Shown here piece by piece: positions 9,506-18,819 of a stretch of 52,929 nt of DNA. The stretch spans positions 1 through 52,929 of the forward strand of contig QAPD01000056.1 of NCBI GenBank assembly GCA_003052455.1. The letters are read 5' to 3'. Origin of the DNA: Sphaerisporangium cinnabarinum. GTDB taxonomy: Bacteria; Actinomycetota; Actinomycetes; Actinomycetales; Cellulomonadaceae. Numbering within the stretch: the stretch's first letter is position 1; each line of letters begins with the position of its first letter. Under the pieces are notes generated by a model, which was given only the letters and a program-made list of their open reading frames with translations, had not been told where the DNA came from and made no database searches. Both the position numbers and the translations under genes were made by a program.

Positions 9506-9509
9506 TGCG

Positions 9510-10412
9510 TCAGCGCGCGGTGGACACGGCCGGCGCCTCGTCCGCGGGACCGCCCGCGACGGCTGTCGGGTTGCCGATCCCCGGGCCGGCAGCCGTGGCG
9601 CCCGCGGTGCGCCCGCTGAGGAAGCGCGAGAGCCACTGGGCCAGGGTGGTCAGGGCGTAGTTGATGATGATGAAGATGACCGCGGCGACCGTGAGCGTCT
9701 GCAGGGTGTTCCCGAAGCCGACGCCGAGGATCTGCGCGGCCCGCAGCAGCTCGGGGTACGTGATGATCTGGCCGAGCGCCGTGTCCTTGAGCACGACGAC
9801 GAGCTGCGACACGAGCGCGGGCAGCATGGCGATGAGCGCCTGCGGCAGCTGGATCGACCGCAGCGTCTGACCGCGCGTCAGCCCGATGGCCAGACCGGCC
9901 TCCCCCTGCCCCTTCGGCAGGTTGCCGACGCCGGACCGGACGAGCTCGGCGATCACCGAGCCGTTGTAGAGCACGAGCGAGATCACGACCGCGAGGAACG
10001 GGGCGTCCGGGACCTTCTGCAGGCCCAGCAGGAGCCAGAAGAAGATCATCATGAGCAGCACCGGCACGGCGCGGAAGAACTCGACCACGACACCGCACGC
10101 CCAGCGCACGACCCGCACGTGCGAGAGCCTGCCGGAGCCGAAGACCAGCCCGAAGACGACGGCACCGACGATCGCGAACCCGGCGGCGCGCAGCGTGTTC
10201 TGGAGGCCCGGGAGGAAGTAGTTCTCCCACGCGTTGGCGGTGAAGACGGGCCCCCACTGCTCCCACGAGAGCTGGCCCTTGCGCCCGAGCTCCAGCAGCA
10301 CGAGCGCCGCTATCCCGAGCACGACCACGGCACCGATCACGTTCCCGACGGCGATGGCGCGCCGGGCGCGGGGGCCGGGGGCGTCGAAGAGGACGGACTG
10401 CTGGGTTCTCAT
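9510..10412 (-). CDS. gluD: Polar amino-acid ABC transporter permease (GluD-type)
   Basis: A 300-residue permease of the His/Glu/Gln/Arg opine family. Hydrophobic segments occur at about 22-42 (VGNVIGAVVVLGIAALVLL), 75-100, 120-140 and beyond. The coupling helix region is EAGLAIGLTRGQTLRSIQLPQA, the EAA-like loop that contacts the ATPase. The tail is Ala/Gly/Pro-rich. ATG 10412 overlaps the gluC stop by four bases (ATGA), which fixes the start. It is the last gene of the importer operon gluA-gluB-gluC-gluD; the paired permease implies a heterodimeric channel. The glutamate assignment rests on resemblance to corynebacterial GluD; glutamine or aspartate are possible. Confidence 0.88.
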   Translation of the reverse strand: MRTQQSVLFDAPGPRARRAIAVGNVIGAVVVLGIAALVLLELGRKGQLSWEQWGPVFTANAWENYFLPGLQNTLRAAGFAIVGAVVFGLVFGSGRLSHVRVVRWACGVVVEFFRAVPVLLMMIFFWLLLGLQKVPDAPFLAVVISLVLYNGSVIAELVRSGVGNLPKGQGEAGLAIGLTRGQTLRSIQLPQALIAMLPALVSQLVVVLKDTALGQIITYPELLRAAQILGVGFGNTLQTLTVAAVIFIIINYALTTLAQWLSRFLSGRTAGATAAGPGIGNPTAVAGGPADEAPAVSTAR

Positions 10413-11098
10413 CGGCGGACCGCCAGTCGTTGGGAGAGGGACGTGGTGAGCAGGCCGATGGGGATGACCAGCACGACGTAGCCGATCGCGAACGTGAGGA
10501 AGATCCCGTAGATGTAGTTCGAGTTGAACTCGATCATGGTCCTCATGAGGGTCGACGTCTCGGTCGTGACGCTCGCGGCCGCCGCCACGGTGGAGTTCTT
10601 CAGCAGCGCGATGAGGGTGTTGCCGAGCGGGGCGATCGCGCCGCGGAACGCCTGCGGCAGGATGACCAGGCGCGCGGCCGGCAGGAACGACAGACCGATG
10701 GCTCGCGCGGCCTCGGCCTGACCGATCGGCACGGTGTTCACCCCCGAGCGGATCGCCTCGCAGACGAACGCGGCGTGGTAGACGGCGAGGCCGATGACCG
10801 CGAACCGGAAGAAGTTCGAGGCGAAGTCCGTGGACAGGCTGATCTGCAGCTGGGTCCACACCGCGAGGACCATGAACGTCATGATGATCGTCAGCGGCGT
10901 GTTCCGCAGGAGGTTCACGTACGTCGCGCCGGCCCAGCGCAGGCTCGGCACGGGGGAGATGCGCATGAGCGCGAGCGCGGTGCCGAGCACGAGGGACAGG
11001 ATCGCTGCCCAGAACGTCAGCTGGATGTTGACCCAGAACGCTCCGAGCACGTCGTACTCCTGGGCGAGCGCCCAGGTCTGGGAGAGGTAGTCACCCAC
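10409..11098 (-). CDS. gluC: Polar amino-acid ABC transporter permease (GluC-type)
   Basis: A 229-residue permease of the polar amino-acid family, with five or so membrane helices beginning at VNIQLTFWAAILSLVLGTALAL. RNTPLTIIMTFMVLAVW is typical of the family N-terminal half, and the EAA-type loop reads AEAARAIGLSFLPAARLVILPQA. GTG at 11098 starts the protein (MGDYLSQTWALAQEYDVLGAFWVN), 99 bases after the gluB stop. It overlaps gluD by ATGA and forms the membrane channel with it. Confidence 0.88.
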   Translation of the reverse strand: MGDYLSQTWALAQEYDVLGAFWVNIQLTFWAAILSLVLGTALALMRISPVPSLRWAGATYVNLLRNTPLTIIMTFMVLAVWTQLQISLSTDFASNFFRFAVIGLAVYHAAFVCEAIRSGVNTVPIGQAEAARAIGLSFLPAARLVILPQAFRGAIAPLGNTLIALLKNSTVAAAASVTTETSTLMRTMIEFNSNYIYGIFLTFAIGYVVLVIPIGLLTTSLSQRLAVRR

Positions 11099-11197
11099 GG
11101 TTCGTTGTCCTCCGGGTGGGGTCGTGCCGGGTCGTCGAGGGACCCGACGGCCGGGGGAGCGGCGCAGCGGTGCGCCGCTCCCCCGTGACGTGGACGG

Positions 11198-12061
11198 TCA
11201 GGCGCAGGCGTCGACCGTCGGCGGGTTCTCGCTCGCGTTCGGCGTGTACCCGGTGCCCTCGGTGTTCTTGCTCACGAACTCCTCCCAGGAGCCGTCCTCG
11301 ATCATCTTCTCGATCGCGGCGTTGACGTCCTCGCAGACGTCGTTGTCCTGGGGGAGGCCGACGCCGTAGCGCTCGGTCGAGAACGGGGCGCCGACCACCT
11401 TCACCTTGCCCTTGTTCTGCGGCTGCGCCGCGAGGCCCGCGAGGATGATGTCGTCGGTCGTGACGGCGTCGACCTGGCCGGCGGTGAGCGCCGTGACGCA
11501 CTCCGCGTACCCGGGGCGCTCGAGGAGCTGCACGCCCGCGGCGTACTCGTCCTTGATCCGCTGCGCGGACGTCGAGCCCGAGACGGAGCAGAGGTTCTTG
11601 CCCTCGAGCGACTCGGGGCCGGTGATGTCGGTGTTGTCCTCGGCGACGAGCAGGTCCTGCCCGGCGACGAAGTACGGGCCGGCGAACGCGACCGTCTCCT
11701 TGCGCGTGTCCGTGATGGAGTACGTCGCGAAGATCATGTCGACCTGACCGGTCTGCAGCATCGTCTCGCGCTGCGCGGACGGAGCCTCGACCCACTCGAT
11801 CTGGTCCTCGGAGAAGCCGAGCTCGCCCGCCACGTAGGTCGCGACGTCGACGTCGAACCCCGTGTAGGTCGACCCGTCCTGGTACCCCAGGCCGGGCTGG
11901 TCGAACTTGATGCCGATCTTGACCGTCTCGCCGCCGCCGTCGGCGGTCTGCTCGGAGTCCGTGGTCGTGCTCTCGCCGCCGACGTCGCCGCCGCCGCACG
12001 CTGCGAGCGTGAGCGCGGTGAGAGCGGCCAGCGTGGCAGCACCTGCGTGTCGTGTGCGCAT
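11198..12061 (-). CDS. gluB: Glutamate/polar amino-acid-binding lipoprotein (GluB-type)
   Basis: A 287-residue solute-binding protein. A lipoprotein signal peptide (residues 1-21) ends in LAAC with Cys22 as the lipidated residue, so the protein is anchored on the outer face of the membrane. A flexible Gly/Thr/Ser linker (about 23-45) precedes the SBP family 3 domain. That domain shows [39 protein letters not shown] and [13 protein letters not shown], which contribute to the amino-acid pocket. Two further Cys residues, in KNLCSVSG and YAECVTAL, could form a disulfide. ATG 12061 is well placed for the signal peptide. The permeases follow downstream. Confidence 0.9.
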   Translation of the reverse strand: MRTRHAGAATLAALTALTLAACGGGDVGGESTTTDSEQTADGGGETVKIGIKFDQPGLGYQDGSTYTGFDVDVATYVAGELGFSEDQIEWVEAPSAQRETMLQTGQVDMIFATYSITDTRKETVAFAGPYFVAGQDLLVAEDNTDITGPESLEGKNLCSVSGSTSAQRIKDEYAAGVQLLERPGYAECVTALTAGQVDAVTTDDIILAGLAAQPQNKGKVKVVGAPFSTERYGVGLPQDNDVCEDVNAAIEKMIEDGSWEEFVSKNTEGTGYTPNASENPPTVDACA

Positions 12062-12084
12062 CGTTCCTACCCTTCGTGAGTGGT

Positions 12085-12257
12085 GGCCGTCCGACGACGG
12101 TGTGCCGTGTCGGTCGGCCGGGTGTGGGGGGGCCGGGTGGCCCGGTCCGTGGTGGTCGGTGCGTGGTCGTGGTGTCGGGTCCTCCGGACCGGTCCGGTTG
12201 CGGCGCCTCGCTGCTCCGCCCGGTGCGTCTCCGGTGGTCAGGTCCCCGGTCCGGGGC
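12085..12257 (-). other. C/A-rich, G-poor gluA-gluB spacer, possible Rho site
   Basis: This gap lies inside an operon that is otherwise tightly packed. On the transcribed (minus) strand it is strikingly C- and A-rich and G-poor over about 100 bases (roughly 12085-12182), with little structure. A 14-base palindrome, CCGGACCGGTCCGG, lies at 12184-12197. C-rich, G-poor unstructured RNA is the hallmark of Rho-utilisation sites, so the gap may attenuate expression between the ATPase and the binding protein, or mark a second promoter. No coding sequence is supported. Confidence 0.35.
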
Positions 12258-13076
<819 letters not shown>

Positions 13077-13164
13077 TCCTGGACACTATGTCCCTTCTGT
13101 TGCACGGTGCCACCTCATCCGGCAACAACCGGGCAACAGTTCAGTAACACGGCACCCGGAGCCG

Positions 13165-13170
13165 TACCCT
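13165..13170 (+). promoter_or_regulatory. -10 hexamer TACCCT of miaB, leaderless geometry
   Basis: TACCCT ends five bases before GTG 13176 and eight before ATG 13179. Transcription would start at about 13177, essentially on the start codon. No Shine-Dalgarno sequence is present. Confidence 0.5.
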
Positions 13171-13178
13171 GGACGGTG

Positions 13179-14849
13179 ATGTCCACGATCGCCCCCGCCC
13201 CCGTCCCGGCTGCCCCCGCACCCCGCTCCAGCGCCGCCGCGCCGGCCGACGACGCGCACCCCCGCACCTACGTCGTGCGCACGCTCGGGTGCCAGATGAA
13301 CGTCCACGACTCCGAGCACATGGCGGGGATGCTCGAGCAGGCGGGCTACACGCGCGCGAGCGCGCAGGACGAGGCCGCGAACCGCGCCGACGTCGTCGTC
13401 ATCAACACGTGCGCCGTGCGCGAGAACGCCGCGACGCGTCTCTACGGCAACCTCGGTCAGCTCGCCTCGGTCAAGGCCGCGCGGCCCGGCATGCAGATCG
13501 CCGTCGGCGGCTGCCTCGCCCAGAAGGACCGCGGCACCATCGTCGAGAAGGCCCCCTGGGTCGACGTCGTCTTCGGCACCCACAACCTCGACGCCCTGCC
13601 CGTCCTGCTCGAGCGCGCGCGGCACAACGAGGCGGCGCAGGTGGAGATCGCCGAGTCGCTGCAGGTGTTCCCCTCCACGCTGCCGACGAAGCGCGAGTCG
13701 GTCTACGCCGGGTGGGTCTCCATCAGCGTCGGCTGCAACAACACGTGCACGTTCTGCATCGTGCCGCACCTGCGCGGCAAGGAGCGCGACCGTCGCCCGG
13801 GCGAGGTGCTCGCCGAGGTCGGCGCGCTGGTCGAGGCGGGCGCCATCGAGGTGACGCTGCTCGGCCAGAACGTCAACAGCTACGGCGTCGAGTTCGGCGA
13901 CCGCGGCGCGTTCGCCAAGCTCCTGCGCGCGTGCGGGACGATCGACGGGCTCGAGCGCGTGCGGTTCACGTCGCCGCACCCTGCCGCGTTCACCGACGAC
14001 GTGATCGCGGCCATGGCGGAGACGCCGAACGTCATGCCCCAGCTCCACATGCCGCTCCAGTCGGGCTCCGACCGCGTGCTGCGCGCGATGCGCCGCTCCT
14101 ACCGCTCCGAGCGGTTCCTCGGGATCCTCGACCGCGTCCGGGCCGTCATGCCCGACGCCGCGATCACCACCGACATCATCGTGGGCTTCCCGGGCGAGAC
14201 CGAGGAGGACTTCGCGGAGACGATGCGGGTCGTCGAGGCGTCGCGCTTCTCCTCCGCGTTCATCTTCCAGTACTCGCCGCGCCCCGGGACGCCCGCCGCG
14301 ACGATGGACGGGCAGCTCCCCAAGGAGGTCGTGCAGGAGCGCTTCGAGCGGCTCCAGGCGCTCCAGGAGCGGGTCGCCGGCGAGGAGTCGGCACGCCAGG
14401 TCGGCCGGACGATCGACGTCCTCGTCGGTGAGGGCGCGGGCCGCAAGGACGGCGCGACGCACCGCGTGACCGGCCGAGCACCCGACAACCGCCTCGTGCA
14501 CCTCGCGCTCCCGGCGGACGTCGTCTCGGTGCCCGACGACGCCCCGTCCGACCGGACCGGGGCGCCCGGCTCCGTCGACCCGCGCCTCGCGGACGACCTC
14601 GACGCCCGCCTGCCGCGTCCCGGTGACGTCGTCACGGTCGAGGTCACCCGGTCCGCGCCGCACCACCTCCTCGCCGACTCGGCGCTCGCAGGCGGCACGT
14701 TCGCCGTGCGCCGGACCCGCTCCGGCGACGCGTGGGCGAAGCGCGAGCGCGCCCGCCTGGGCGGTGGCGACGACGACCACGGTCACGGGCACGGCGGCGG
14801 CGCGCCGTCGGGCCCCGTCGTCCTGGGCCTCCCCACGCTCCGCGCCTGA
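13179..14849 (+). CDS. miaB: tRNA-2-methylthio-N6-dimethylallyladenosine synthase MiaB
   Basis: A 556-residue radical-SAM methylthiotransferase that adds the ms2 group to i6A37 of tRNAs, acting after MiaA (encoded 8 kb downstream). The N-terminal MTTase domain supplies the first [4Fe-4S] cluster through Cys38, Cys78 and Cys112. The radical-SAM motif CxxxCxxC is at Cys186/190/193, and a TRAM-like region follows. The protein is longer than E. coli MiaB (474) because of an Ala/Pro N-terminal extension, an insert around residues 445-475, and a tail with a His/Gly/Asp-rich stretch. ATG 13179 is preferred; GTG 13176 is directly adjacent in frame. Confidence 0.95.
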   Translation: MSTIAPAPVPAAPAPRSSAAAPADDAHPRTYVVRTLGCQMNVHDSEHMAGMLEQAGYTRASAQDEAANRADVVVINTCAVRENAATRLYGNLGQLASVKAARPGMQIAVGGCLAQKDRGTIVEKAPWVDVVFGTHNLDALPVLLERARHNEAAQVEIAESLQVFPSTLPTKRESVYAGWVSISVGCNNTCTFCIVPHLRGKERDRRPGEVLAEVGALVEAGAIEVTLLGQNVNSYGVEFGDRGAFAKLLRACGTIDGLERVRFTSPHPAAFTDDVIAAMAETPNVMPQLHMPLQSGSDRVLRAMRRSYRSERFLGILDRVRAVMPDAAITTDIIVGFPGETEEDFAETMRVVEASRFSSAFIFQYSPRPGTPAATMDGQLPKEVVQERFERLQALQERVAGEESARQVGRTIDVLVGEGAGRKDGATHRVTGRAPDNRLVHLALPADVVSVPDDAPSDRTGAPGSVDPRLADDLDARLPRPGDVVTVEVTRSAPHHLLADSALAGGTFAVRRTRSGDAWAKRERARLGGGDDDHGHGHGGGAPSGPVVLGLPTLRA

Positions 14850-14931
14850 GCGCGGGATCCAGGAGCGAGGTGCAGACGCCGGGGACCGAGCGAGCCCCGT
14901 GGGTGGACCCGACGACGGGTGCCCCCGTGCG

Positions 14932-15444
14932 TCAGTCGTCCAGGGTCCCCGGCGGGAGCTGGGCGCCGATCGCGTGGAAGAGCTGCACGGCGGTGCCGAG
15001 CCCGCACGAGACGGTCTGCGCGAGCTGGTCGTCGGTCGCGCCGTGCTCGAGGTCGACGGAGACCTCGGCGTAGAGCGCGAGCCGTCCCCCCTCCTCGCGC
15101 ACGTAGACCTTGGGCCAGATGCGCTCGCGGTTCCAGTCGTTGACGGTCTGGAGCGTGAGGAGGCGCGACTCGACGGGGAGCGTCGTGGACCAGCGGCCGC
15201 GGACCTGGAGGATCTCCGACCGGTCGCCGAGCAGCAGGAACCAGAAGCGGTGACCGTCCCACGTGCCCGTGATGTCGCCGTCGTCGTCCACGCGGAAGTG
15301 GTAGCCGCGGCGGGTCAGGTGGTCGCCGATGCGCGCCATCGACAGCGCGCGCGGCAGCTCCTCCTCGCGCGGGAACGAGTCCGGCGCCTTGGGCCGGCGG
15401 TTGCCGAACAGGCGCGTGAACCAGTTGGTGCGGGCCTGCGTCAT
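14932..15444 (-). CDS. YbjN-domain protein (first of three paralogues)
   Basis: A 170-residue YbjN-family protein. The conserved pattern is GYHFRVDDDGDITGTWDGHRFWFLLLGDRSEILQVRGRW, followed by NDWNRERIWPKVYV and VDLEHGATDDQLAQTVSCGLGTA. The YbjN fold resembles type III secretion chaperones; E. coli YbjN affects motility and stress traits, but its molecular role is unclear. No membrane segment is seen, so it is probably cytoplasmic. ATG 15444 overlaps the stop of the upstream YbjN paralogue by four bases (ATGA), so the two form a coupled pair. Confidence 0.85.
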   Translation of the reverse strand: MTQARTNWFTRLFGNRRPKAPDSFPREEELPRALSMARIGDHLTRRGYHFRVDDDGDITGTWDGHRFWFLLLGDRSEILQVRGRWSTTLPVESRLLTLQTVNDWNRERIWPKVYVREEGGRLALYAEVSVDLEHGATDDQLAQTVSCGLGTAVQLFHAIGAQLPPGTLDD

Positions 15445-16040
15445 GGCGCCTGCCCCGCGGGGTCGGGGTAGAACTCGTCGAGCGCGTCGAAGAACATCGA
15501 GCCCGTGCTCAGCCCGCACTGGAGGAGCTGGTCGAGCTGGTCGTCCGTCACGCCGTGCTCGAGGTCGACCGTCACCTCGGTGAAGACCTGGATCATCCCG
15601 TTGTCACGGACGCGCGTGTACGTCTTGGGCCAGATGCGGTCCGCGTTCCACTCGTTGCAGAACTCGAGGATCTCCTCGAGACGCTCGAGCGCGAGGTCGC
15701 GGTTCCACTGGCCGCGCACCTGGAGGATCTCGTCGTTGTTGCCGAAGAGCAGGAAGTAGAACAGGCGGCCGTGCCACAGCCCGCCGACGTCACCGTCGGA
15801 GTCGACGAAGTAGCTGTACCCGCTGTCGGTGATCCACTCGACGACCCGCGAGAGCGTGAGCGGCGTGGGAGGCCGCAGGACGTCGGTCGCGACCTGGCCC
15901 AGCTCGCGCGCCAGCAGGTCCTCGACCTGCGACTGCAGGTCGTCCGCCGGCCGGGCCGCGCCGGGTCGGCCCCCGTCCTGCGCCCCGCCGGGATTCCCGT
16001 CCCGCCGGTCGTCGTCGTCCCGCGCCCCGAAGAACCTCAC
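15441..16040 (-). CDS. YbjN-domain protein (second paralogue)
   Basis: A 199-residue YbjN protein. A hydrophilic, Asp/Arg/Gly-rich N-terminus (residues about 5-45) precedes the domain, which contains YSYFVDSDGDVGGLWHGRLFYFLLFGNNDEILQVRGQWNR, NADRIWPKTYTRV and VDLEHGVTDDQLDQLLQCGLSTG. GTG 16040 is the only suitable start. TACGGT ends exactly six bases upstream, so the mRNA is probably leaderless and starts at the GTG. The next YbjN gene is coupled by ATGA. The gene is divergent from the Rv2728c-like gene, whose promoter has the same layout. The third paralogue lies in the Hsp90 operon at 20.8-21.3 kb. Confidence 0.83.
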   Translation of the reverse strand: MRFFGARDDDDRRDGNPGGAQDGGRPGAARPADDLQSQVEDLLARELGQVATDVLRPPTPLTLSRVVEWITDSGYSYFVDSDGDVGGLWHGRLFYFLLFGNNDEILQVRGQWNRDLALERLEEILEFCNEWNADRIWPKTYTRVRDNGMIQVFTEVTVDLEHGVTDDQLDQLLQCGLSTGSMFFDALDEFYPDPAGQAP

Positions 16041-16046
16041 CTCCCT

Positions 16047-16052
16047 ACCGTA
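16047..16052 (-). promoter_or_regulatory. -10 hexamer TACGGT of the second YbjN gene, leaderless geometry
   Basis: On the minus strand TACGGT is followed by six bases and then GTG (16040-16038), which puts the predicted transcription start at the start codon. Confidence 0.55.
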
Positions 16053-16127
16053 CTCGCGCCCGACCGCGGACGCCGCATCGCGGGCCGTCCGGGGAGGCCG
16101 CCGCGACGGCGGGGGAGCGGGCACCAC

Positions 16128-16133
16128 TACGGT
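16128..16133 (+). promoter_or_regulatory. -10 hexamer TACGGT of the Rv2728c-like gene, leaderless geometry
   Basis: TACGGT is followed by six bases and then GTG 16140. It is the same arrangement as the divergent YbjN promoter 76 bases away on the other strand. Confidence 0.55.
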
Positions 16134-16139
16134 GGGACG

Positions 16140-16835
16140 GTGACCGTCCGTGCCGTCGTGCTCCCCGGAACCGTCCTGCTCGTCCCGGGAGCGGCCGGCG
16201 CCGCCTCGGTCCTCGGGCCCGTGCGCGAGGCGGCGCTCGCGGCGCTCGCGGACCTCGTGGCGGACCCGCCCGGTGGGGCGGGTGCGTCCTCCGTGGTGGT
16301 GGTCGCCCCGGGAGCCGCGCGCGCCCGCGGCGCCGCCCGGGCCTCGCTCGCCGCGGCGGGTGTCGCGGACCGGTGGATCGACCCGGCGTGGGCCGCCGCC
16401 ACGCGACCGCTCGACCGACCCGTCGCCGGGACGGCCGCCTCCGTGGCGCTCCTCGCGCTCGCCGGTGCGGGATGGACGGGTCCCGTCGACGTCGTCGAGC
16501 TCGGTGACGCGGTGACGCGGACGGCGGCAGGCGCGGGCACGAAGGCGGGTCCGGAGACGGCTACGGAGGCGGGTGCGGCGTCGCCGGCGGCCCTGGACAC
16601 CGCCCGGGAGCTCGGCGCGGAGCTCGCCCGCGAGGGGGCGCGGCTCGTCGTCGTGCACGACCCGCGCGCGCCCCTGCCGCAGGCCGCGCTCGACGGGTTC
16701 GTCGCTGCGGCGGGCGCGGAGGCCGCGCCGGTCGCGACGTTCGACGAGCCGGACCCTGCCGTGGCGGTGCGGCGGTACGCGGTCCGCACCCCCGCAGCCG
16801 CCAGCGGCCCGGCAGGGCCCGCCGTCAGCCGCTGA
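16140..16835 (+). CDS. Alanine-rich conserved protein, Rv2728c-like (dioxygenase-LigB-like fold)
   Basis: A 231-residue Ala/Gly/Val-rich protein. By position (between miaB and miaA), length and composition it resembles mycobacterial Rv2728c, a conserved protein often labelled 'class III extradiol ring-cleavage dioxygenase subunit B-like'. This assignment is an inference from synteny and style, not from diagnostic residues. VVVVAPGAARARG, VVHDPRAPLPQAALDGF and ATFDEPDPAVAVRRY are the recognisable blocks. GTG 16140 is preceded by TACGGT at leaderless spacing. The last 11 bases overlap the end of the convergent TPR gene. A poorly conserved Ala/Thr/Glu-rich stretch occupies about residues 120-150. 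Confidence 0.7.
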   Translation: MTVRAVVLPGTVLLVPGAAGAASVLGPVREAALAALADLVADPPGGAGASSVVVVAPGAARARGAARASLAAAGVADRWIDPAWAAATRPLDRPVAGTAASVALLALAGAGWTGPVDVVELGDAVTRTAAGAGTKAGPETATEAGAASPAALDTARELGAELAREGARLVVVHDPRAPLPQAALDGFVAAAGAEAAPVATFDEPDPAVAVRRYAVRTPAAASGPAGPAVSR

Positions 16836-18819
16836 GGCCCGTCCCGACGGCGGCGGCCTCGTCGTCGCGCCCGAGGCGGCGCAGCGCGGCGACCATCTCG
16901 TTGCCGACCATCGCGCGCGACTCGGCGTCGTGGACGATGGCGAAGCCCTCCATCGCCGACTCGAGCAGCTCCACCGCGTCCGTGTCCTTCCCCGCCTCGC
17001 AGCGCGAGCGCCCGGCGAGCCAGAAGGCGTGCGCCGCGTCCCGGACGTCACCGGCGCGGGCGAACTCCTCGGCGACGGACTCCGCGAGCGTCGCCGCCGC
17101 GTCGAGGTCGCCCGCGGTCGCGAGGAGGCGGGCGCGCGTGTCGTCGAGGTCGCGACGCTCGCGCGCGTCGGCTGCCGCGTCGCGCTCGACGAGCTCGGCG
17201 GCCCGTGGCGCGGACCCGTCGCTCGTGCCCTCGCTCGCCGCGGCGAGGTCGTCGAGCGTGCGCTCGACCTGCCCCAGGGCGCCGGTCACGTCGCCACGCC
17301 CGGCCTCGAGCCGCGCGTACGCGCGCACGACCTGCCCGACGAACCGGGGCGCGACACCACCTGCCCGCAGGAGCGCGAGCGCGTGGAGGAACGCCGGCGC
17401 GGCGCCCTCGTCGTCGCCCTCCAGCGCGGCGAGCTGCGCCGCCTCGGCGAGCGCGAACCCGGCGCGGTCGAGGTGGCCGGAGGACTCCAGGAGCGACGAC
17501 GCGCGACGCAGGAGGCGTGCGGCCCGGACCGGGTCGTCGCCTGCCACGTCGTCGGCGAGCGCGAGCAGACCGTCGGCGTCGGTGGGCTCGACGGCGGTCT
17601 CGGCCGGGGTGCCGTCGGCGACCGCGGACGCCTCGGGCGCGAGCTCGGCCGGGAGGTCCGACGGGCCACCCGCGGTGCCTTCGGCCGCGGCGGGCTGCGG
17701 TGTCACCACCGGGGCGTCCACGGAGAGCACGGCCAGGTCGACGGGGAGCGTGCGTGCGCCCCGCTCCCACGCCGCGCGCAGCCGCTCGGACGCCGCCGTC
17801 GTGCCGTTGCGCGCGTCGAAGGACTGCGCGAGCGCGGCCGCCTCGCCGCGCACCCACGCGTCGAGCTCGGCGACCGTCGTGGCGGGCACGTCCCGCAGCG
17901 CGAGCGGGGCGTCGCCGTGGTCGGCCCGCAGGACGCCCGTGGCGACGCTCACGCTCGTGAGGAAGCCGAGCCGGTCGCCCGGCGAGTCCGCCTCCGTGAG
18001 GAAGGCCTGGTGCTCCACGAGCATTCGGAGCGCGCGCGACGCGTTGCCCGTCCGCGCGAGGAACTCCACGTGACGACCCTTCGGGCCCGTCATCGTCACC
18101 CCGGTGTCGAGGTGGCGCAGCCCGCGGCGGTGCGTGCGCGCCGCGGCCTCGGCGTCGCCGACCTCCACGTACGCCAGCTGGAGGTGGGACAGCATGTCAC
18201 CGGGCTCGGTGGCGCACGACGGCGATCCCTGGAGCACGCCCTCGAGCAGCCGGACGCCCTCGTCGTGCCGGCCCGTCTCGAAGAGGTACGCCGCGCGGTC
18301 GCCCGGCTCGCACGCCTCGCACTGCGAGTAGTCGTCGCGCGGGGTCGCGACCCACGCGCGGTACGCGTCCTCGACGTCCGTGGCGCCCCGCTCGCGCGCC
18401 CACTCGAAGCGCTCCAGGGCGACGGCGTTCGTGCCGTTGCCCGCGAGCGCGTACCGGCGCGCCATGTCGTCGAGAGTGCGCTCGATCTGCGCGGCGGGGA
18501 CGTCGGGGAACTCCATGAGGTGCCCGACCATCCACTTGAACGACCAGAACAGCGAGTGTGCGTCCTCGGCGTCGAAGTGCTCGGGGTGCTCGTCCCACCA
18601 GCGCAGCATCTTGGTGAACGGCAGGTACGCCTTGGTCACCTCGCCGCCCCACACGTACGACTCGACGAGGACGAACAGCGCGTAGGCGCGCGCCGCGTCG
18701 GGGCCCTCGGCCTCGACGCGCTCGAGCTCGGCCGCTGCGGCCGTGGAGCGCGCGAGGCCGTAGGGCATGCGGCGGACGTCGTACAGGGCGGCGTTCACCT
18801 GGTCCACGGACCGGGTCAT
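16825..18819 (-). CDS. Tetratricopeptide-repeat protein co-encoded with Hsp90
   Basis: A 664-residue all-helical protein with no signal peptide or membrane segment. The N-terminal half (about 1-330) has degenerate TPR-like pairs, such as ARAYALFVLVESYVWGGEVTKAYLPFTKML and HLQLAYVEVGDAEAAARTHRRGL. An Ala/Pro/Thr/Glu-rich linker lies near 385-435. The C-terminal half (about 440-660) has clearer repeats, for example RAARLLRRASSLLESSGHLDRAGFALAEAAQLAALEGDDEGAAPAFLHAL. A Cys pair (QCEACEPGD, near residue 165) could bind metal. ATG 18819 overlaps the Hsp90 stop (ATGA), so the two are translationally coupled. TPR domains are common Hsp90 partners in eukaryotes; a co-chaperone role here is inference only. 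Confidence 0.78.
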   Translation of the reverse strand: MTRSVDQVNAALYDVRRMPYGLARSTAAAAELERVEAEGPDAARAYALFVLVESYVWGGEVTKAYLPFTKMLRWWDEHPEHFDAEDAHSLFWSFKWMVGHLMEFPDVPAAQIERTLDDMARRYALAGNGTNAVALERFEWARERGATDVEDAYRAWVATPRDDYSQCEACEPGDRAAYLFETGRHDEGVRLLEGVLQGSPSCATEPGDMLSHLQLAYVEVGDAEAAARTHRRGLRHLDTGVTMTGPKGRHVEFLARTGNASRALRMLVEHQAFLTEADSPGDRLGFLTSVSVATGVLRADHGDAPLALRDVPATTVAELDAWVRGEAAALAQSFDARNGTTAASERLRAAWERGARTLPVDLAVLSVDAPVVTPQPAAAEGTAGGPSDLPAELAPEASAVADGTPAETAVEPTDADGLLALADDVAGDDPVRAARLLRRASSLLESSGHLDRAGFALAEAAQLAALEGDDEGAAPAFLHALALLRAGGVAPRFVGQVVRAYARLEAGRGDVTGALGQVERTLDDLAAASEGTSDGSAPRAAELVERDAAADARERRDLDDTRARLLATAGDLDAAATLAESVAEEFARAGDVRDAAHAFWLAGRSRCEAGKDTDAVELLESAMEGFAIVHDAESRAMVGNEMVAALRRLGRDDEAAAVGTGLSG

